Part shown: in pieces, positions 9,691 through 18,355 of the stretch
Numbering within the stretch: the first letter of the stretch is position 1
Layout of the letters: the number at the start of each line of letters is the position of its first letter
Assembly (NCBI RefSeq): GCF_014284335.1
Contig: NZ_JACOGF010000002.1
Location: forward strand, 638,659-702,658
Source: Undibacterium hunanense
GTDB taxonomy: Bacteria > Pseudomonadota > Gammaproteobacteria > Burkholderiales > Burkholderiaceae_D
Reading direction: 5' to 3'
DNA: 64,000 nucleotides
The notes under the pieces: generated by a model
Seen by the model: the letters and a program-made list of their open reading frames with translations, nothing else
The model's database searches: none
What the model was told of the DNA's origin: nothing
Translations under genes and position numbers: made by a program

Positions 9691-11268
9691 TCATGCCAGG
9701 GTCAGTTTTCCATCTATCAAACGAGCCAGTTGCAGCGGATTGTTATCCTGCAATGCTGCCGGCAACAGGTCGGCAGGAATTGCTTGATAACACACAGGGC
9801 GCAAGAAGCGATCTATGGCCTTTGCGCCAACCGAGGTGCTGCGGCTGTCGGATGTGGCAGGGAACGGACCGCCGTGTACCATGGCATGCGCCACTTCAAC
9901 ACCGGTAGGGAAGCCGTTGAATAAAATACGGCCCGCTTTTCTTTCCAGACCTGGCAACAATTTCTTCGCCAGATCATGGTCTGCTGCAGTTGCATGTACG
10001 GTAGCCGTCAATTGGCCTTCCAGCGATTCCGATACTTGCAGGACTTCATTGAAGTCTTTGCACAGGATGGCAATCGAGGATGGACCAAAGACTTCTTCCT
10101 GCAGTGCTGCTGTCGTCAGGAAAGTACTGCCGCTGCAAACAGACAACACGGCTTGTGCCGCACATGGTGATTCTGCTGGCTGGCCTTTGCCGACCAGTGT
10201 CAGGTCAGCGATTTCTGCCAGATGGCTGCTGCCTTTGACATAGGCCTGGTGGATACCAGGTGTCAACATGGTCGAAGCCTGTTTTTTCTCCAGCGCTTGT
10301 CCGGCCAGTTCCAGGAAGCTGCGTGCAGCGTCGCTGTCAATGGCAATTACCAGACCAGGGTTGGTACAGAACTGACCGGCACCGAGTGTCAGTGAATCGA
10401 CAAAGTTTTGTGCCAGCTGGGCTGTTTGTGTTTTCAAGGCATCATCCAGCAAGAAAACCGGATTGATACTGCTCATCTCTGCATACACAGGGATAGGTTC
10501 TTTTCTTTGGCTGGCTGTACGTACCAAAGCCAGACCGCCCGAGCGTGAACCAGTGAAGCCAACTGCCTTGATGGCAGGATGTCCAACCAGTTGTTGACCA
10601 ACCTGGCTACCGGCACCGACCAGCATGGAGAATACGCCTTCAGGCAGACCGCAATCAGCGACTGCTTTTTGTATGACGCGACCAACCAGTTCCGCTGTAC
10701 CCAGATGGGCATTATGGGCCTTGACGACGACCGGGCACCCGGCAGCCAGCGCCGATGCGGTATCGCCGCCTGCAACGGAAAATGCCAGCGGGAAATTGCT
10801 GGCACCAAATACTGCAACCGGGCCCAGCGCAATTTTGCGCAGGCGCAGATCTGGCCTTGGTGGTGCACGTTCCGGCAGAGCGGAATCAATCGTCGCATCG
10901 AGGAAGTAACCGTCGCGTACCACTTTGGCAAACAGGCGCAACTGATTGACTGTACGACCGCGTTCGCCTTCCAGACGTGCTACCGGCAGGCCGGTTTCTT
11001 GTGCTGCACGCTCGATCAGGACAGGGCCCAGATCCATGATGCCGGTCGCAATTGTTTCCAGGAAGCTGGCACGTTGTTCCAGACTGGTTTCGCGATAGGT
11101 ATCAAATGCCTGACCTGCCAGATCGCAAGCTTGTTGAACATCGTCAGCGGTGGCGAAGCCGAAAACGGGTTCGATTTGCTGGTTGGTGGATGGATCGATG
11201 GCGTTGATGTTGCCAGCCAGGCCAAACACCGAATTTTTACCGATAAGCATTTTGCCGGTAATCTGCAT
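9691..11268 (-). CDS. 2-oxoglutarate semialdehyde dehydrogenase (NADP+-type ALDH)
   Basis: Oxidises 2,5-dioxopentanoate to 2-oxoglutarate, the last step of the oxidative galacturonate/galactarate route. The 525-residue protein has the ALDH catalytic set: Asn158 (GASNFP), Lys183, Glu264 (YAEMSSINP) and nucleophile Cys301 (GAGQFCTNPG). The EMSSINP context is characteristic of the ketoglutarate-semialdehyde group. An AAGGAG ribosome site lies before ATG 11268. It follows kdgD by 122 bases, a gap that contains a terminator-like hairpin. Its position next to kdgD makes the substrate assignment firm. Confidence 0.92.
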   Translation of the reverse strand: MQITGKMLIGKNSVFGLAGNINAIDPSTNQQIEPVFGFATADDVQQACDLAGQAFDTYRETSLEQRASFLETIATGIMDLGPVLIERAAQETGLPVARLEGERGRTVNQLRLFAKVVRDGYFLDATIDSALPERAPPRPDLRLRKIALGPVAVFGASNFPLAFSVAGGDTASALAAGCPVVVKAHNAHLGTAELVGRVIQKAVADCGLPEGVFSMLVGAGSQVGQQLVGHPAIKAVGFTGSRSGGLALVRTASQRKEPIPVYAEMSSINPVFLLDDALKTQTAQLAQNFVDSLTLGAGQFCTNPGLVIAIDSDAARSFLELAGQALEKKQASTMLTPGIHQAYVKGSSHLAEIADLTLVGKGQPAESPCAAQAVLSVCSGSTFLTTAALQEEVFGPSSIAILCKDFNEVLQVSESLEGQLTATVHATAADHDLAKKLLPGLERKAGRILFNGFPTGVEVAHAMVHGGPFPATSDSRSTSVGAKAIDRFLRPVCYQAIPADLLPAALQDNNPLQLARLIDGKLTLA

Positions 11269-11344
11269 TATGTTCTCCTTCTTTCCTGCATCAAATGCAG
11301 GGATGACAGCATGGTGTTAATGATGAGTTTTGTAAAACGCAAAA

Positions 11345-11379
11345 ACGAAGCTGCGACAGCACCGGCTGCGCAGCTTCGT
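11345..11379 (-). terminator. Hairpin downstream of kdgD
   Basis: Arms acgaagctgcg (11345-11355) and cgcagcttcgt (11369-11379) pair over 11 bp. In the minus direction the stem is followed by tttttgcgtttt, which fits a rho-independent terminator or attenuator between kdgD and the dehydrogenase gene. Confidence 0.65.
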
Positions 11380-11390
11380 CTTTATACAGC

Positions 11391-12302
11391 TTATTGTGGA
11401 CCTTGTTTCAGAATCAGTTTGAGCAGCATTTCATCTTCTGCTGCTGTCAGGTCTGTCAATGGTGCACGGACTGGACCGGCACTATGACCAACCAGACGGG
11501 CACCAGCCTTGACGATACTGACAGCATAACCGGATTTGCGATTGCGGATTTCCAGGTAAGGCAGGAAGAAGTCATCAATCAGGCGATTGACTGTAGTGCT
11601 GTCGTCCGCTGCAACGGCGTGGTAGAAGTCCATTGCCAGTTTTGGCATGAAATTGAATACGGCGGAAGAATAGACTGGAACACCCAGTGCTTTGTAAGCG
11701 GCTGCATAGACTTCAGCAGTAGGCAAGCCACCCAGGTAGCTGAAACGGTCGCCCATACGACGCCAGATGGAAACCATCAGTTCAATATCACCGATACCGT
11801 CTTTGAAACCGATCAGGTTAGGGCAACGTGCTGCCAGTATTTCCAGGGAATCAGCAGTCAGGCGGCAAATGCCACGGTTATAGACCACGACGCCAAAATC
11901 GACGGATGCGCAGACTTCTTCCACGTGACGGATCAGGCCGTCCTGGCTGGCTTCAGTCAGGTAATGTGGCAACAACAGGATACCGTGGGCACCAAGGCGC
12001 TGTGCTTCTTGCGCATAAGCGATTGCCTGACGGGTAGGGCCACCGGCACCAGCCAGGATAGGTACTTTGCCACGGCAGGTATCAACAGCAGTGCGGATCA
12101 CGTCCGAATATTCATTGGCTGTCAAAGAAAAGAATTCGCCTGTGCCGCCAGCAGCAAACAGGGCGCTGGCACCGTAAGGAGCCAGCCATTCGAGGCGCTC
12201 AGCATAGGTTTTTGCATTGAAATCACCAGCCGCGTCAAAGTCGGTCAGTGGGAAAGAGAGCAGGCCAGAGGAAAGTATCTGTTTCAGATCTTGTGGGTTC
12301 AT
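11391..12302 (-). CDS. kdgD: 5-dehydro-4-deoxyglucarate dehydratase
   Basis: Decarboxylating dehydratase that turns 5-keto-4-deoxyglucarate into 2-oxoglutarate semialdehyde. The 303-residue protein belongs to the DapA/NAL class I aldolase superfamily: GGTGE loop at 52-56, Tyr141 (VVYNRG) and Schiff-base Lys167 (IGFKDG). The length equals that usual for KdgD. ATG 12302 is chosen over upstream in-frame codons because AGGAGA sits just before it and the N-terminus [10 protein letters not shown] is typical of the family. It is the first gene of the reverse-strand catabolic set and lies about 100 bases downstream of a palindromic operator candidate. Confidence 0.94.
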   Translation of the reverse strand: MNPQDLKQILSSGLLSFPLTDFDAAGDFNAKTYAERLEWLAPYGASALFAAGGTGEFFSLTANEYSDVIRTAVDTCRGKVPILAGAGGPTRQAIAYAQEAQRLGAHGILLLPHYLTEASQDGLIRHVEEVCASVDFGVVVYNRGICRLTADSLEILAARCPNLIGFKDGIGDIELMVSIWRRMGDRFSYLGGLPTAEVYAAAYKALGVPVYSSAVFNFMPKLAMDFYHAVAADDSTTVNRLIDDFFLPYLEIRNRKSGYAVSIVKAGARLVGHSAGPVRAPLTDLTAAEDEMLLKLILKQGPQ

Positions 12303-12400
12303 GATGTCTCCTGAATGTAGGTAGAGATAAGTGGAATAAGGATGAAAATCGGTTTGTAAGGTATTCGTCTTGCGTAATCTTTGGATGATTCTTGTTAGGA

Positions 12401-12417
12401 TGTACGTCATCGTACAA
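12401..12417 (-). promoter_or_regulatory. Operator candidate 1 for the FadR-type regulator
   Basis: Minus strand reads TTGTACGATGACGTACA, containing the perfect inverted repeat tgtacg-tcat-cgtaca (12401-12416), about 100 bases upstream of kdgD. It shares TTGTAYGATGACGTAY with a second site in front of the regulator gene. Confidence 0.68.
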
Positions 12418-12673
12418 CTTAAAATCAAAGACTGCAAGCATCGTTTTTATTTATTGTGGTTTATTTTATTTATCGCGCCGGGTCACTTTTAAATGCACAG
12501 GGGCAGGCGGGGAAATGCTGGCCGGATTTGCCGTGACTACATTAATTACGATGCAGTTAACGTAGTTACGGCCAGGCAGTCATGTCTTGATATTGCTTAT
12601 TTGATTACTTGTATGTATTGCTTATTTCGTTGCTTGTCTGTATTGCTCATTCAAGCTTTTGAAGATGCCGGCA
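12418..12673. other. Intergenic, AT-rich with imperfect tandem repeat
   Basis: Holds no recognised gene. At about 12590-12655 there are roughly two and a half imperfect copies of a 25-27 bp unit containing attgcttattt. The upstream part should contain the kdgD promoter. Confidence 0.5.
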
Positions 12674-13453
12674 TCAGGTTGCCGGATTTTCAGCCTGACC
12701 AGAAGAGGCTTCTTCTTCCATGCGTAGTTGTGCCTGGCGCAGTCTTTCCCTGCTATTGCTCAGGTGGGTGCGCATGGCGGCGCGGGCTGCTTCCGGGTCT
12801 TTGCGCAGGATGGCGCTATAGATATCTTCATGCTCATGATTGACTTTATCTATATAACTACTGGTGGTGCCCAGATTCAGGGCCGCAGAATTGAGCCTCG
12901 CACGGGGGATGATGGTGGTGCCCAGATCACTGAGAATATCGACAAAATAGCGGTTCCCGGTTGCCTGGGCGATCAGCAGGTGGAAGCGTACATCGGCATT
13001 CACCGATTCCGTATCCCTGGTTTTTTTGGTCAGGATATCGTTCAGGGCGGTGGCCAGTTCCGCCAATTGCGCTTCCGTACGGCGTGATGCTGCCAGCCAG
13101 GCCGCTTCGGTTTCCAGGCTGATCCTCAGTTCCAGTATGTCGAGCACATCCCTGACCGTGATAATGGCTTCACGCGAAATCCCCAGGGTACTGCTGACTG
13201 GCTCAAGGATGAAGGTGCCTATGCCGTGTCGTGTCTGTACCAGCCCGGCTGCCTGCAAATGCGAAATCGCTTCACGCACCACAGTGCGGCTGACCCCATA
13301 CAATTGCATGATGGCGGATTCGGTAGGAAGCTTTTCACCGGGTTTGAATACGGCATTTTTGATGTTGTTCGTAATGTTCTCAACCAGCCCTTGGGACAGA
13401 CTCTTGTGACGCCTTACGCTAAGGGGGGAATTGGCTATTTGCTGAGTTTCCAT
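12674..13453 (-). CDS. GntR-family regulator, FadR subfamily (FCD domain)
   Basis: A 259-residue transcription factor. An N-terminal winged helix-turn-helix (about 20-85; PGEKLPTESAIMQLYGVSR, then REAISHLQAAGLVQTRHGIGTF) is followed by an alpha-helical FCD ligand domain that binds carboxylate effectors. It lies directly behind the kdgD cluster on the same strand, and matching palindromes precede both it and kdgD. It therefore probably represses the pathway and itself, with a uronate or aldarate as inducer (inference). AAGGT precedes ATG 13453. Confidence 0.9.
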   Translation of the reverse strand: METQQIANSPLSVRRHKSLSQGLVENITNNIKNAVFKPGEKLPTESAIMQLYGVSRTVVREAISHLQAAGLVQTRHGIGTFILEPVSSTLGISREAIITVRDVLDILELRISLETEAAWLAASRRTEAQLAELATALNDILTKKTRDTESVNADVRFHLLIAQATGNRYFVDILSDLGTTIIPRARLNSAALNLGTTSSYIDKVNHEHEDIYSAILRKDPEAARAAMRTHLSNSRERLRQAQLRMEEEASSGQAENPAT

Positions 13454-13511
13454 TGTGGCAAGCTTACCTTACGAAGATGCACTGATTTTACATCAAGTCG
13501 CCATCATGATG

Positions 13512-13529
13512 TTGTATGATGACGTATCA
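13512..13529 (+). promoter_or_regulatory. Operator candidate 2 for the FadR-type regulator
   Basis: Reads TTGTATGATGACGTATCA about 60 bases upstream of the regulator's start, matching the kdgD-proximal site at nearly every position of its core. This is consistent with autoregulation. Confidence 0.65.
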
Positions 13530-13956
13530 CTTACATAAATGACACTATTTGTGGTTTATTCGCATGTCATGCGACAAAGGGGCATGCCAGTGTAATGGTA
13601 TTGGCCACTTGGCCGCTTTCGATTTCTTGCTGACAGCTGAGCCTGGTCCGGCAAAAACAAGTCCCGTTCATTCGAATCAATGATGCTGCCACGAAAAAAA
13701 TGACAAAGCAATCATGACTTTCATGGGTAACGTAGACAAGGTGGACAATGTTGACAACGTGGATGGTAGATGACATTTGTCACCTGCAATTGCTGACACT
13801 TTGCTCTGATATGCAATGCCGCGATTGCCCATACTGTCACTCATGCGTGCGGCTCAGAGTACATAAGTTTGAACAAACAAGCTTGCACAACATTGACCTG
13901 GTCGCTGTTGAAAATACAACAGCACCTTTTATCTAGAATCTAGATTGGAAAATAAC
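13530..13956. other. Intergenic gap, nothing recognised
   Basis: About 430 bases between divergent genes. Short frames here look like chance. A short attctagatt-type palindrome near 13931-13945 lies just before the next gene's ribosome site. No clear promoter or RNA structure was identified. Confidence 0.4.
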
Positions 13957-14532
13957 ATGCCTTTCAATTCCGGCCCCGTTGCCACAGCGTTTGCTAATCG
14001 TCTCAAAGGTGCCATGGTGTATGCCGTCTTCGGCAGTTTCTGGATGGTCTTGTGGAATCAGCGCGCTTTTGCCGGCAACAACATGATCAATGCGGTTGTT
14101 GCCGCTGCAGGGCTGCTTATTTTGATGCTGGCGATGAACAGGTATCGTAGTTTCAAACCCGCACTTGAGGAAGAAAATGCAGCGCAAAAACAAAGCAGGA
14201 TGCGTCGTTTTTATATCGTCAATGCAGTGCAGTGGGGTGCGCTTCTGGTCATCATCAATGTACTGAACAATATCGGTCTGGCAGCGTGGGTGACTCCGGC
14301 GGCCATAATGGTGATCGGCCTGCATTTCTTTCCGCTGGCGACGATATTTCAAAATCCCGGACATACGTTGATGGGGACAGTCATCTGCCTGTTTGCATGT
14401 GTCTTCCCGTTTGTATTGTCTGGTGGCCCGGCTGATCCCTATGCCTGTGCTGGCATGGCCCTGATCTTGTGGACAGGGGCGATACGCAACATAAGCAAGA
14501 CTTTTCATGCTGCTCAGACCGTGTCGCAATAA
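13957..14532 (+). CDS. Uncharacterised integral membrane protein
   Basis: A 191-residue protein with about five to six hydrophobic segments (roughly 22-40, 45-62, 90-108, 113-133, 140-158, 163-180) and a charged cytoplasmic loop (about 63-88, EEENAAQKQSRMRR). No catalytic motif is visible. It resembles small conserved DUF-type membrane proteins (DUF7010-like is a guess). ATG 13957 is preferred over the in-frame TTG at 13945 because GGAAAAT lies in front of it. It stands alone between a regulator and the amtB unit. Confidence 0.7.
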   Translation: MPFNSGPVATAFANRLKGAMVYAVFGSFWMVLWNQRAFAGNNMINAVVAAAGLLILMLAMNRYRSFKPALEEENAAQKQSRMRRFYIVNAVQWGALLVIINVLNNIGLAAWVTPAAIMVIGLHFFPLATIFQNPGHTLMGTVICLFACVFPFVLSGGPADPYACAGMALILWTGAIRNISKTFHAAQTVSQ

Positions 14533-14669
14533 CATGGTACTGCCTGTGCAAGGCACAATCACGGGCTTGGCCCACAGCATGAGGGCCAGAGAGTGGTTTG
14601 CAATACGCCTGGCTTGTGGTCAAGCCCGCACAGCGTAGCAATGTCGCAGCGTCGCAGTGTCTGCGCGGT

Positions 14670-15083
14670 TTAGCGCAGCCTGCCTATATAGGTCTGGTCG
14701 ACCATGGCGTTGTGGTCAGGCGGGGGCATGGGCACCTGCATGATACTGTCATCTTCCAGACTTGGGGCTTTGGGGCGTAATTTCTGGGCTGTGGACATGG
14801 AGGACAGCCTGGCCAGCAAAGGGCCTGCTGGCGGTGGTGCAACAAACAGGCCATCTTCACCAAAGTAGATGTCTTCCAGCTTCAGGCAGATTTCATGCAG
14901 GTCGTCGTTTGGCAAGCCCATCGACAGATCCAGCATTGCCCGGCAATAGGCCGGGTTGACGCGCATGTATTCAATGTCTGTCACGCGGCCAATTTGTCGC
15001 CGTAAAATCACGTGCAGACGTGCCATGAGGGAAAACGCGAGATTGTCTGACATGGCATTCTGGACTAAGGTACTGGTGCTCAT
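14670..15083 (-). CDS. Hypothetical protein coupled to amtB
   Basis: A 137-residue soluble protein that I do not recognise. The first 90 residues look helical (SLMARLHVILRRQIGRVTDIEYM, then DLHEICLKLEDIYFG) and the C-terminal third is proline-rich with low complexity (QVPMPPPDHN). Its ATG overlaps the amtB stop by 4 bases (ATGA), so translation is probably coupled to the ammonium channel. That position is usually taken by a PII protein such as GlnK, to which this shows no likeness. A role linked to nitrogen or to AmtB is inference from position only. Confidence 0.7.
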   Translation of the reverse strand: MSTSTLVQNAMSDNLAFSLMARLHVILRRQIGRVTDIEYMRVNPAYCRAMLDLSMGLPNDDLHEICLKLEDIYFGEDGLFVAPPPAGPLLARLSSMSTAQKLRPKAPSLEDDSIMQVPMPPPDHNAMVDQTYIGRLR

Positions 15084-16507
15084 AAGATATGCTCCCCGTG
15101 AAGTTCAAGATCAAGCCCTTCTCTTTCCTGCTCTTTAGTAACGCGCAAACCAATGGTCACTTTGACCAGCCATAAAATGACGGCAGTCACAGCGCCCGAA
15201 TAAATCACCGTGACGATGACGCCAAAGGCCTGTGTGGCCAGACTGCCATCAGCACCGCCTATGCTCTTCAGCGCGAAGACACCAGTCAACAGCGCACCGA
15301 CGATGCCACCAATGGCATGTACACCAAATACATCGAGCGAATCATCGTAGCCTCCCATGGATTTGAGCGAAGTGGCACCCCAGTAGCAGGCGACACCGGC
15401 AACTGCACCAATCGCCAGGGCACCGGTCAGGTCGACAAAACCCGAAGCCGGCGTGATCGCCACCAAACCAGCGACCGCACCGGAAACAATACCCAGTACA
15501 GAGGGTTTGCCACGACGCAGCCACTCCACGAGCATCCAGGCCAGTGCAGACATTGCAGTAGCCACCTGTGTCACCAGCATGGCCAGCCCGGCGCGGCCAT
15601 CTGCTGCGCCGGCAGAGCCGGCATTGAAGCCGAACCAGCCCACCCACAGCAGGGACGCGCCAATGGCTGTCAGCAATAAATTATGTGGTGGCATCGGTTC
15701 CTTGCCAAACCCCAGGCGTGGCCCGACGATCAGTGCTGCCACCAGGCCAGACACACCGGCATTGATATGCACTACCGTGCCGCCGGCAAAGTCCAGCACG
15801 CCACGTGCCGCCAGCCAGCCTGCCGGTTCCCATACCCAGTGGGCAACCGGCACATATACCAGCAGTGACCAGAGGGTAATGAATAGCAGCAGGGCAGAAA
15901 ATTTCATGCGTTCTGCAAAGGCACCAGTGATCAGGGCAGGCGTGATGATGGCAAACGTCATCTGGAACATCAGAAATACGCTTTCTGGTATTGTCGGTGC
16001 CAGTTGATGCACACTGAGCTGGCCAGCTTCCTTCAAAAAGCTCACGCCATGCAGCATGAACCTGTCCAGGCCACCCAGATACGGCGACCCCGCCGTGAAT
16101 ACCAGGCTGTAACCCAGCACCACCCACAAAACGGTAACGATGCAGGTGGTTGCCAGACTATGTGCCATTGTGCCCAGGGCATTCTTTTTGCGCACCATGC
16201 CGGTATAAAACAGGGCCAGGCCAGGGATGGTCATCAGTAATACCAATGCTGTCGAAGTCAGCATCCAGGCAGTGTCGCCAGCATTGATCTTATCTGCCGC
16301 AATCATGCCTGGCTTGGCCATTGCAGGTGGGGCCGCAACTGGGGTAACGGGTGCATCCGCTGCCACTGCAGGTGCTGTCGTTGCAGTAACCGAAGCCGCA
16401 GCCGCAGTTGCAGCGGGGGGCTCAGTTTGTGCATTGCAGGTGCCGCTGTACAGGGACAGGCTGAAAGAGAAAGAAAGCAATAAGCTGGAAAGTATGCGTA
16501 TTTTCAT
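15080..16507 (-). CDS. amtB: Ammonium channel AmtB
   Basis: Conducts ammonia/ammonium across the inner membrane. The 475-residue protein has a cleavable signal peptide (about 1-25), an Ala/Pro/Thr/Val-rich linker to about residue 70, then 11 membrane helices. The twin pore histidines lie in VHINAGVSGLVAAL and FGVHAIGGIVGALLTG. ATG 16507 is chosen over the GTG at 16543: AAAAGG precedes it and it begins a clean signal peptide. Upstream is a sigma-54-type promoter (16564-16579), as expected for an NtrC-controlled gene. Instead of glnK, an unknown gene overlaps its stop. Confidence 0.93.
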   Translation of the reverse strand: MKIRILSSLLLSFSFSLSLYSGTCNAQTEPPAATAAAASVTATTAPAVAADAPVTPVAAPPAMAKPGMIAADKINAGDTAWMLTSTALVLLMTIPGLALFYTGMVRKKNALGTMAHSLATTCIVTVLWVVLGYSLVFTAGSPYLGGLDRFMLHGVSFLKEAGQLSVHQLAPTIPESVFLMFQMTFAIITPALITGAFAERMKFSALLLFITLWSLLVYVPVAHWVWEPAGWLAARGVLDFAGGTVVHINAGVSGLVAALIVGPRLGFGKEPMPPHNLLLTAIGASLLWVGWFGFNAGSAGAADGRAGLAMLVTQVATAMSALAWMLVEWLRRGKPSVLGIVSGAVAGLVAITPASGFVDLTGALAIGAVAGVACYWGATSLKSMGGYDDSLDVFGVHAIGGIVGALLTGVFALKSIGGADGSLATQAFGVIVTVIYSGAVTAVILWLVKVTIGLRVTKEQEREGLDLELHGEHIL

Positions 16508-16563
16508 CAAGCTAGCCTTTTCAAAAAACATCGTCAATGACACACAAGTATTGTTTGCGATGC

Positions 16564-16579
16564 AGCATTTTTCATGCCA
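16564..16579 (-). promoter_or_regulatory. Sigma-54 (RpoN) promoter of amtB
   Basis: Minus strand reads TGGCATGAAAAATGCT, matching TGGCACG-N4-TTGCW at all but two positions, with the GG and GC doublets correctly 10 bases apart. The predicted transcript start is about 45 bases before the amtB ATG. An inverted pair gtgca-N9-tgcac at 16689-16707, some 110-130 bases upstream, is a candidate NtrC enhancer site. Confidence 0.72.
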
Positions 16580-16787
16580 AGGCTGATACCAGTGAATTTG
16601 AGCTTGCTGATGGCTATTTAGGGGAATTACCTAGCCGGTAATACCAGTGACGGCGCACGCATGCACCAAAATGTAAGCAAATATTACTGTGCAGCATGAC
16701 TATGCACGGACAAGGTGCTAAGCATGTTTTCTCATGATTTCCCTTGCAGGTGCAGATATGCCTGCCCTGTTTTGCCTGCATCCATGA
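16580..16787. other. amtB upstream region
   Basis: Contains no gene. It holds the gtgca-N9-tgcac inverted pair (16689-16707) and another tgcacc half near 16659, both plausible NtrC-binding elements for the sigma-54 promoter. Confidence 0.5.
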
Positions 16788-16824
16788 AAAACGCCGCTTA
16801 GCCCGGAGGCCAAAGCGGCGTTTT
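16788..16824. terminator. Bidirectional rho-independent terminator
   Basis: A 12-bp perfect stem (16788-16799 with 16813-16824), GC-rich at its centre and ending in A/T runs on both sides. It ends the nitronate monooxygenase-like gene coming from the right. Confidence 0.8.
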
Positions 16825-16864
16825 ATACTTTGTACTTTGTATTCAGCTCAGCGGCTTATACGAG

Positions 16865-16908
16865 AACTTGTAGCGACAACTTGTAGCGACAACTTGTAGC
16901 GACAACTT
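16865..16908. repeat. Short tandem repeat, 13 bp x 3.4
   Basis: Three exact copies of aacttgtagcgac followed by a partial fourth (aactt), which runs into the stop codon of the reverse-strand gene at 16907. Confidence 0.9.
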
Positions 16909-18151
16909 ATGCCGGCAAGGCAATCTGGTGATCGACACTGAACTGGTAATCGCGGAACACATGTTCAGCACTCAGCAATTCATAGGTGCCATCCGGCAAT
17001 TTGCGGGTGGTGTCTTTCAGGCGATACGTCATTTGCCCACAAGTCCAGCAATTGAAATTGCGCATATGGGTGCACAGGCAAGTCTTGTCCATGACCGAGA
17101 CTTTCTTGGCATCAGGGTGTGCTGCCACTTCACGGTTATAGGACGTGATATAGGCGCAGTTGCCATTGCCGTCCAGCAAGTAGCCATACGATTCACAGCC
17201 AGGGCGTATGCCATCGCCAATCGCTGGCGTGTTTTTCAGCATGCGCATGGGGTAGCCGGTAGGCGAGATATTGTTGACTTCGATATCGTTTTCACTGGCT
17301 TTGAAGTATTCCTGCTTCACACTGGCAGGCAAGCCGCATTCATTGGTAACGGTAAAGCGGGTCGCCACCTGCACGCCGGCAGCACCGTTTTCCATGAAAG
17401 ACACGGCATCGCTGCCGGTGAAAATACCGCCAGCCGCAATCAACGGGATATCCAGGTTTTCTGCCTTCAGATACTGGACGATTTCGGTAATGATGGTTTG
17501 CAGATCGTATTCAGCCCAGTCCATGCCAAAGCCAAGATGACCGCCAGCCAGCGGGCCTTCAACGATGACATAGTCCGGCAGACGGTTCAGGCGGGAATTC
17601 TTGCGCAGGAATAATTGCAATGCACGCACTGAAGAAACGATGATGCCCAGTTTGGCATCGCGAAAGCGCGGATGATCAGCGATCAGGCCAAATGAGCCCA
17701 GGTGCAGGCCGGCGCTCATGGTGATGCCATCAATACCGGCATCCAGTGAAGATTCCAGGCGTACCTTCAGGGTTTCGCGTGGACCATTCATGGTCAGCTT
17801 TTCCATGCAATTGACAAAGATCATGCCTGTGCCCTGCTTGGCTTCCATGGTCTTGCCTATATGCAGGCGTGTGGCTTCGGCCAGTTGATCCAGGTTGAAC
17901 TTGATGTCAGTTTTGTCGGAGTTGTTAATATTGTATTTGTAGAACTTGGTCTTTTCCTTGACAAAGCTGGTATCGAAACGACGATCAGAGACATCCTGCA
18001 CCATGGCATCAGAAATATGGCCAATACCACCGAGACGTGCAGCAACCAGAGCCAGTTCAGCAGTGGAAATATCGACGCCCATGCCACCGATCATGATAGG
18101 AACCAGCTCATCTTTGCCCAGTTTCAGGCGGAAATCATCTACACGTTTCAT
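16907..18151 (-). CDS. Nitronate monooxygenase/2-nitropropane dioxygenase-like flavoprotein
   Basis: A 414-residue TIM-barrel flavoprotein of the NPD family. Signs include an N-terminal PIMIGGMGVDIS strand, the catalytic-type histidine in EGPLAGGHLGF, and FMN phosphate-binding segments AAGGIFTGSDAVSFMENGAAGVQVATRF. Members oxidise nitronates or act as NAD(P)H-FMN oxidoreductases. The last 90 residues form an extra region with a cysteine cluster (CLCTHMRNFNCWTCGQ) that could bind metal or a cofactor, which is not part of the minimal NPD fold. ATG 18151 is preferred over GTG 18166 because AAGGAT precedes it. Substrate unknown. Confidence 0.82.
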   Translation of the reverse strand: MKRVDDFRLKLGKDELVPIMIGGMGVDISTAELALVAARLGGIGHISDAMVQDVSDRRFDTSFVKEKTKFYKYNINNSDKTDIKFNLDQLAEATRLHIGKTMEAKQGTGMIFVNCMEKLTMNGPRETLKVRLESSLDAGIDGITMSAGLHLGSFGLIADHPRFRDAKLGIIVSSVRALQLFLRKNSRLNRLPDYVIVEGPLAGGHLGFGMDWAEYDLQTIITEIVQYLKAENLDIPLIAAGGIFTGSDAVSFMENGAAGVQVATRFTVTNECGLPASVKQEYFKASENDIEVNNISPTGYPMRMLKNTPAIGDGIRPGCESYGYLLDGNGNCAYITSYNREVAAHPDAKKVSVMDKTCLCTHMRNFNCWTCGQMTYRLKDTTRKLPDGTYELLSAEHVFRDYQFSVDHQIALPA

Positions 18152-18355
18152 TGTTATCCTTGACACATTTTGCTCAAAAGTAAATCACGCGATGCACATA
18201 CTGCCAGACCAGATTGCTTATTTATTGCTTACTTATTGTTTATTTCTTGATTGTTTCGGCTTGCAATCCAGAAGACGAACGAGATTGTAAGCCAGCCCTT
18301 GCCCGCACAGGTAAAATTATATTCTGTACAGCGTTTAATTTCCTCGGCCCGTGTT
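18152..18355. other. Intergenic, AT-rich imperfect repeats
   Basis: At about 18205-18250 the plus strand reads repeated ttgcttattt/ttgcttactt units, similar to motifs in other gaps of this window. No gene or clear terminator was seen. Confidence 0.4.

Noticed and set aside
12493-12843. Cys-rich plus-strand frame of 116 codons
   Set aside because: Overlaps the regulator gene's end in antisense and spans an AT-rich repeat; no ribosome site.
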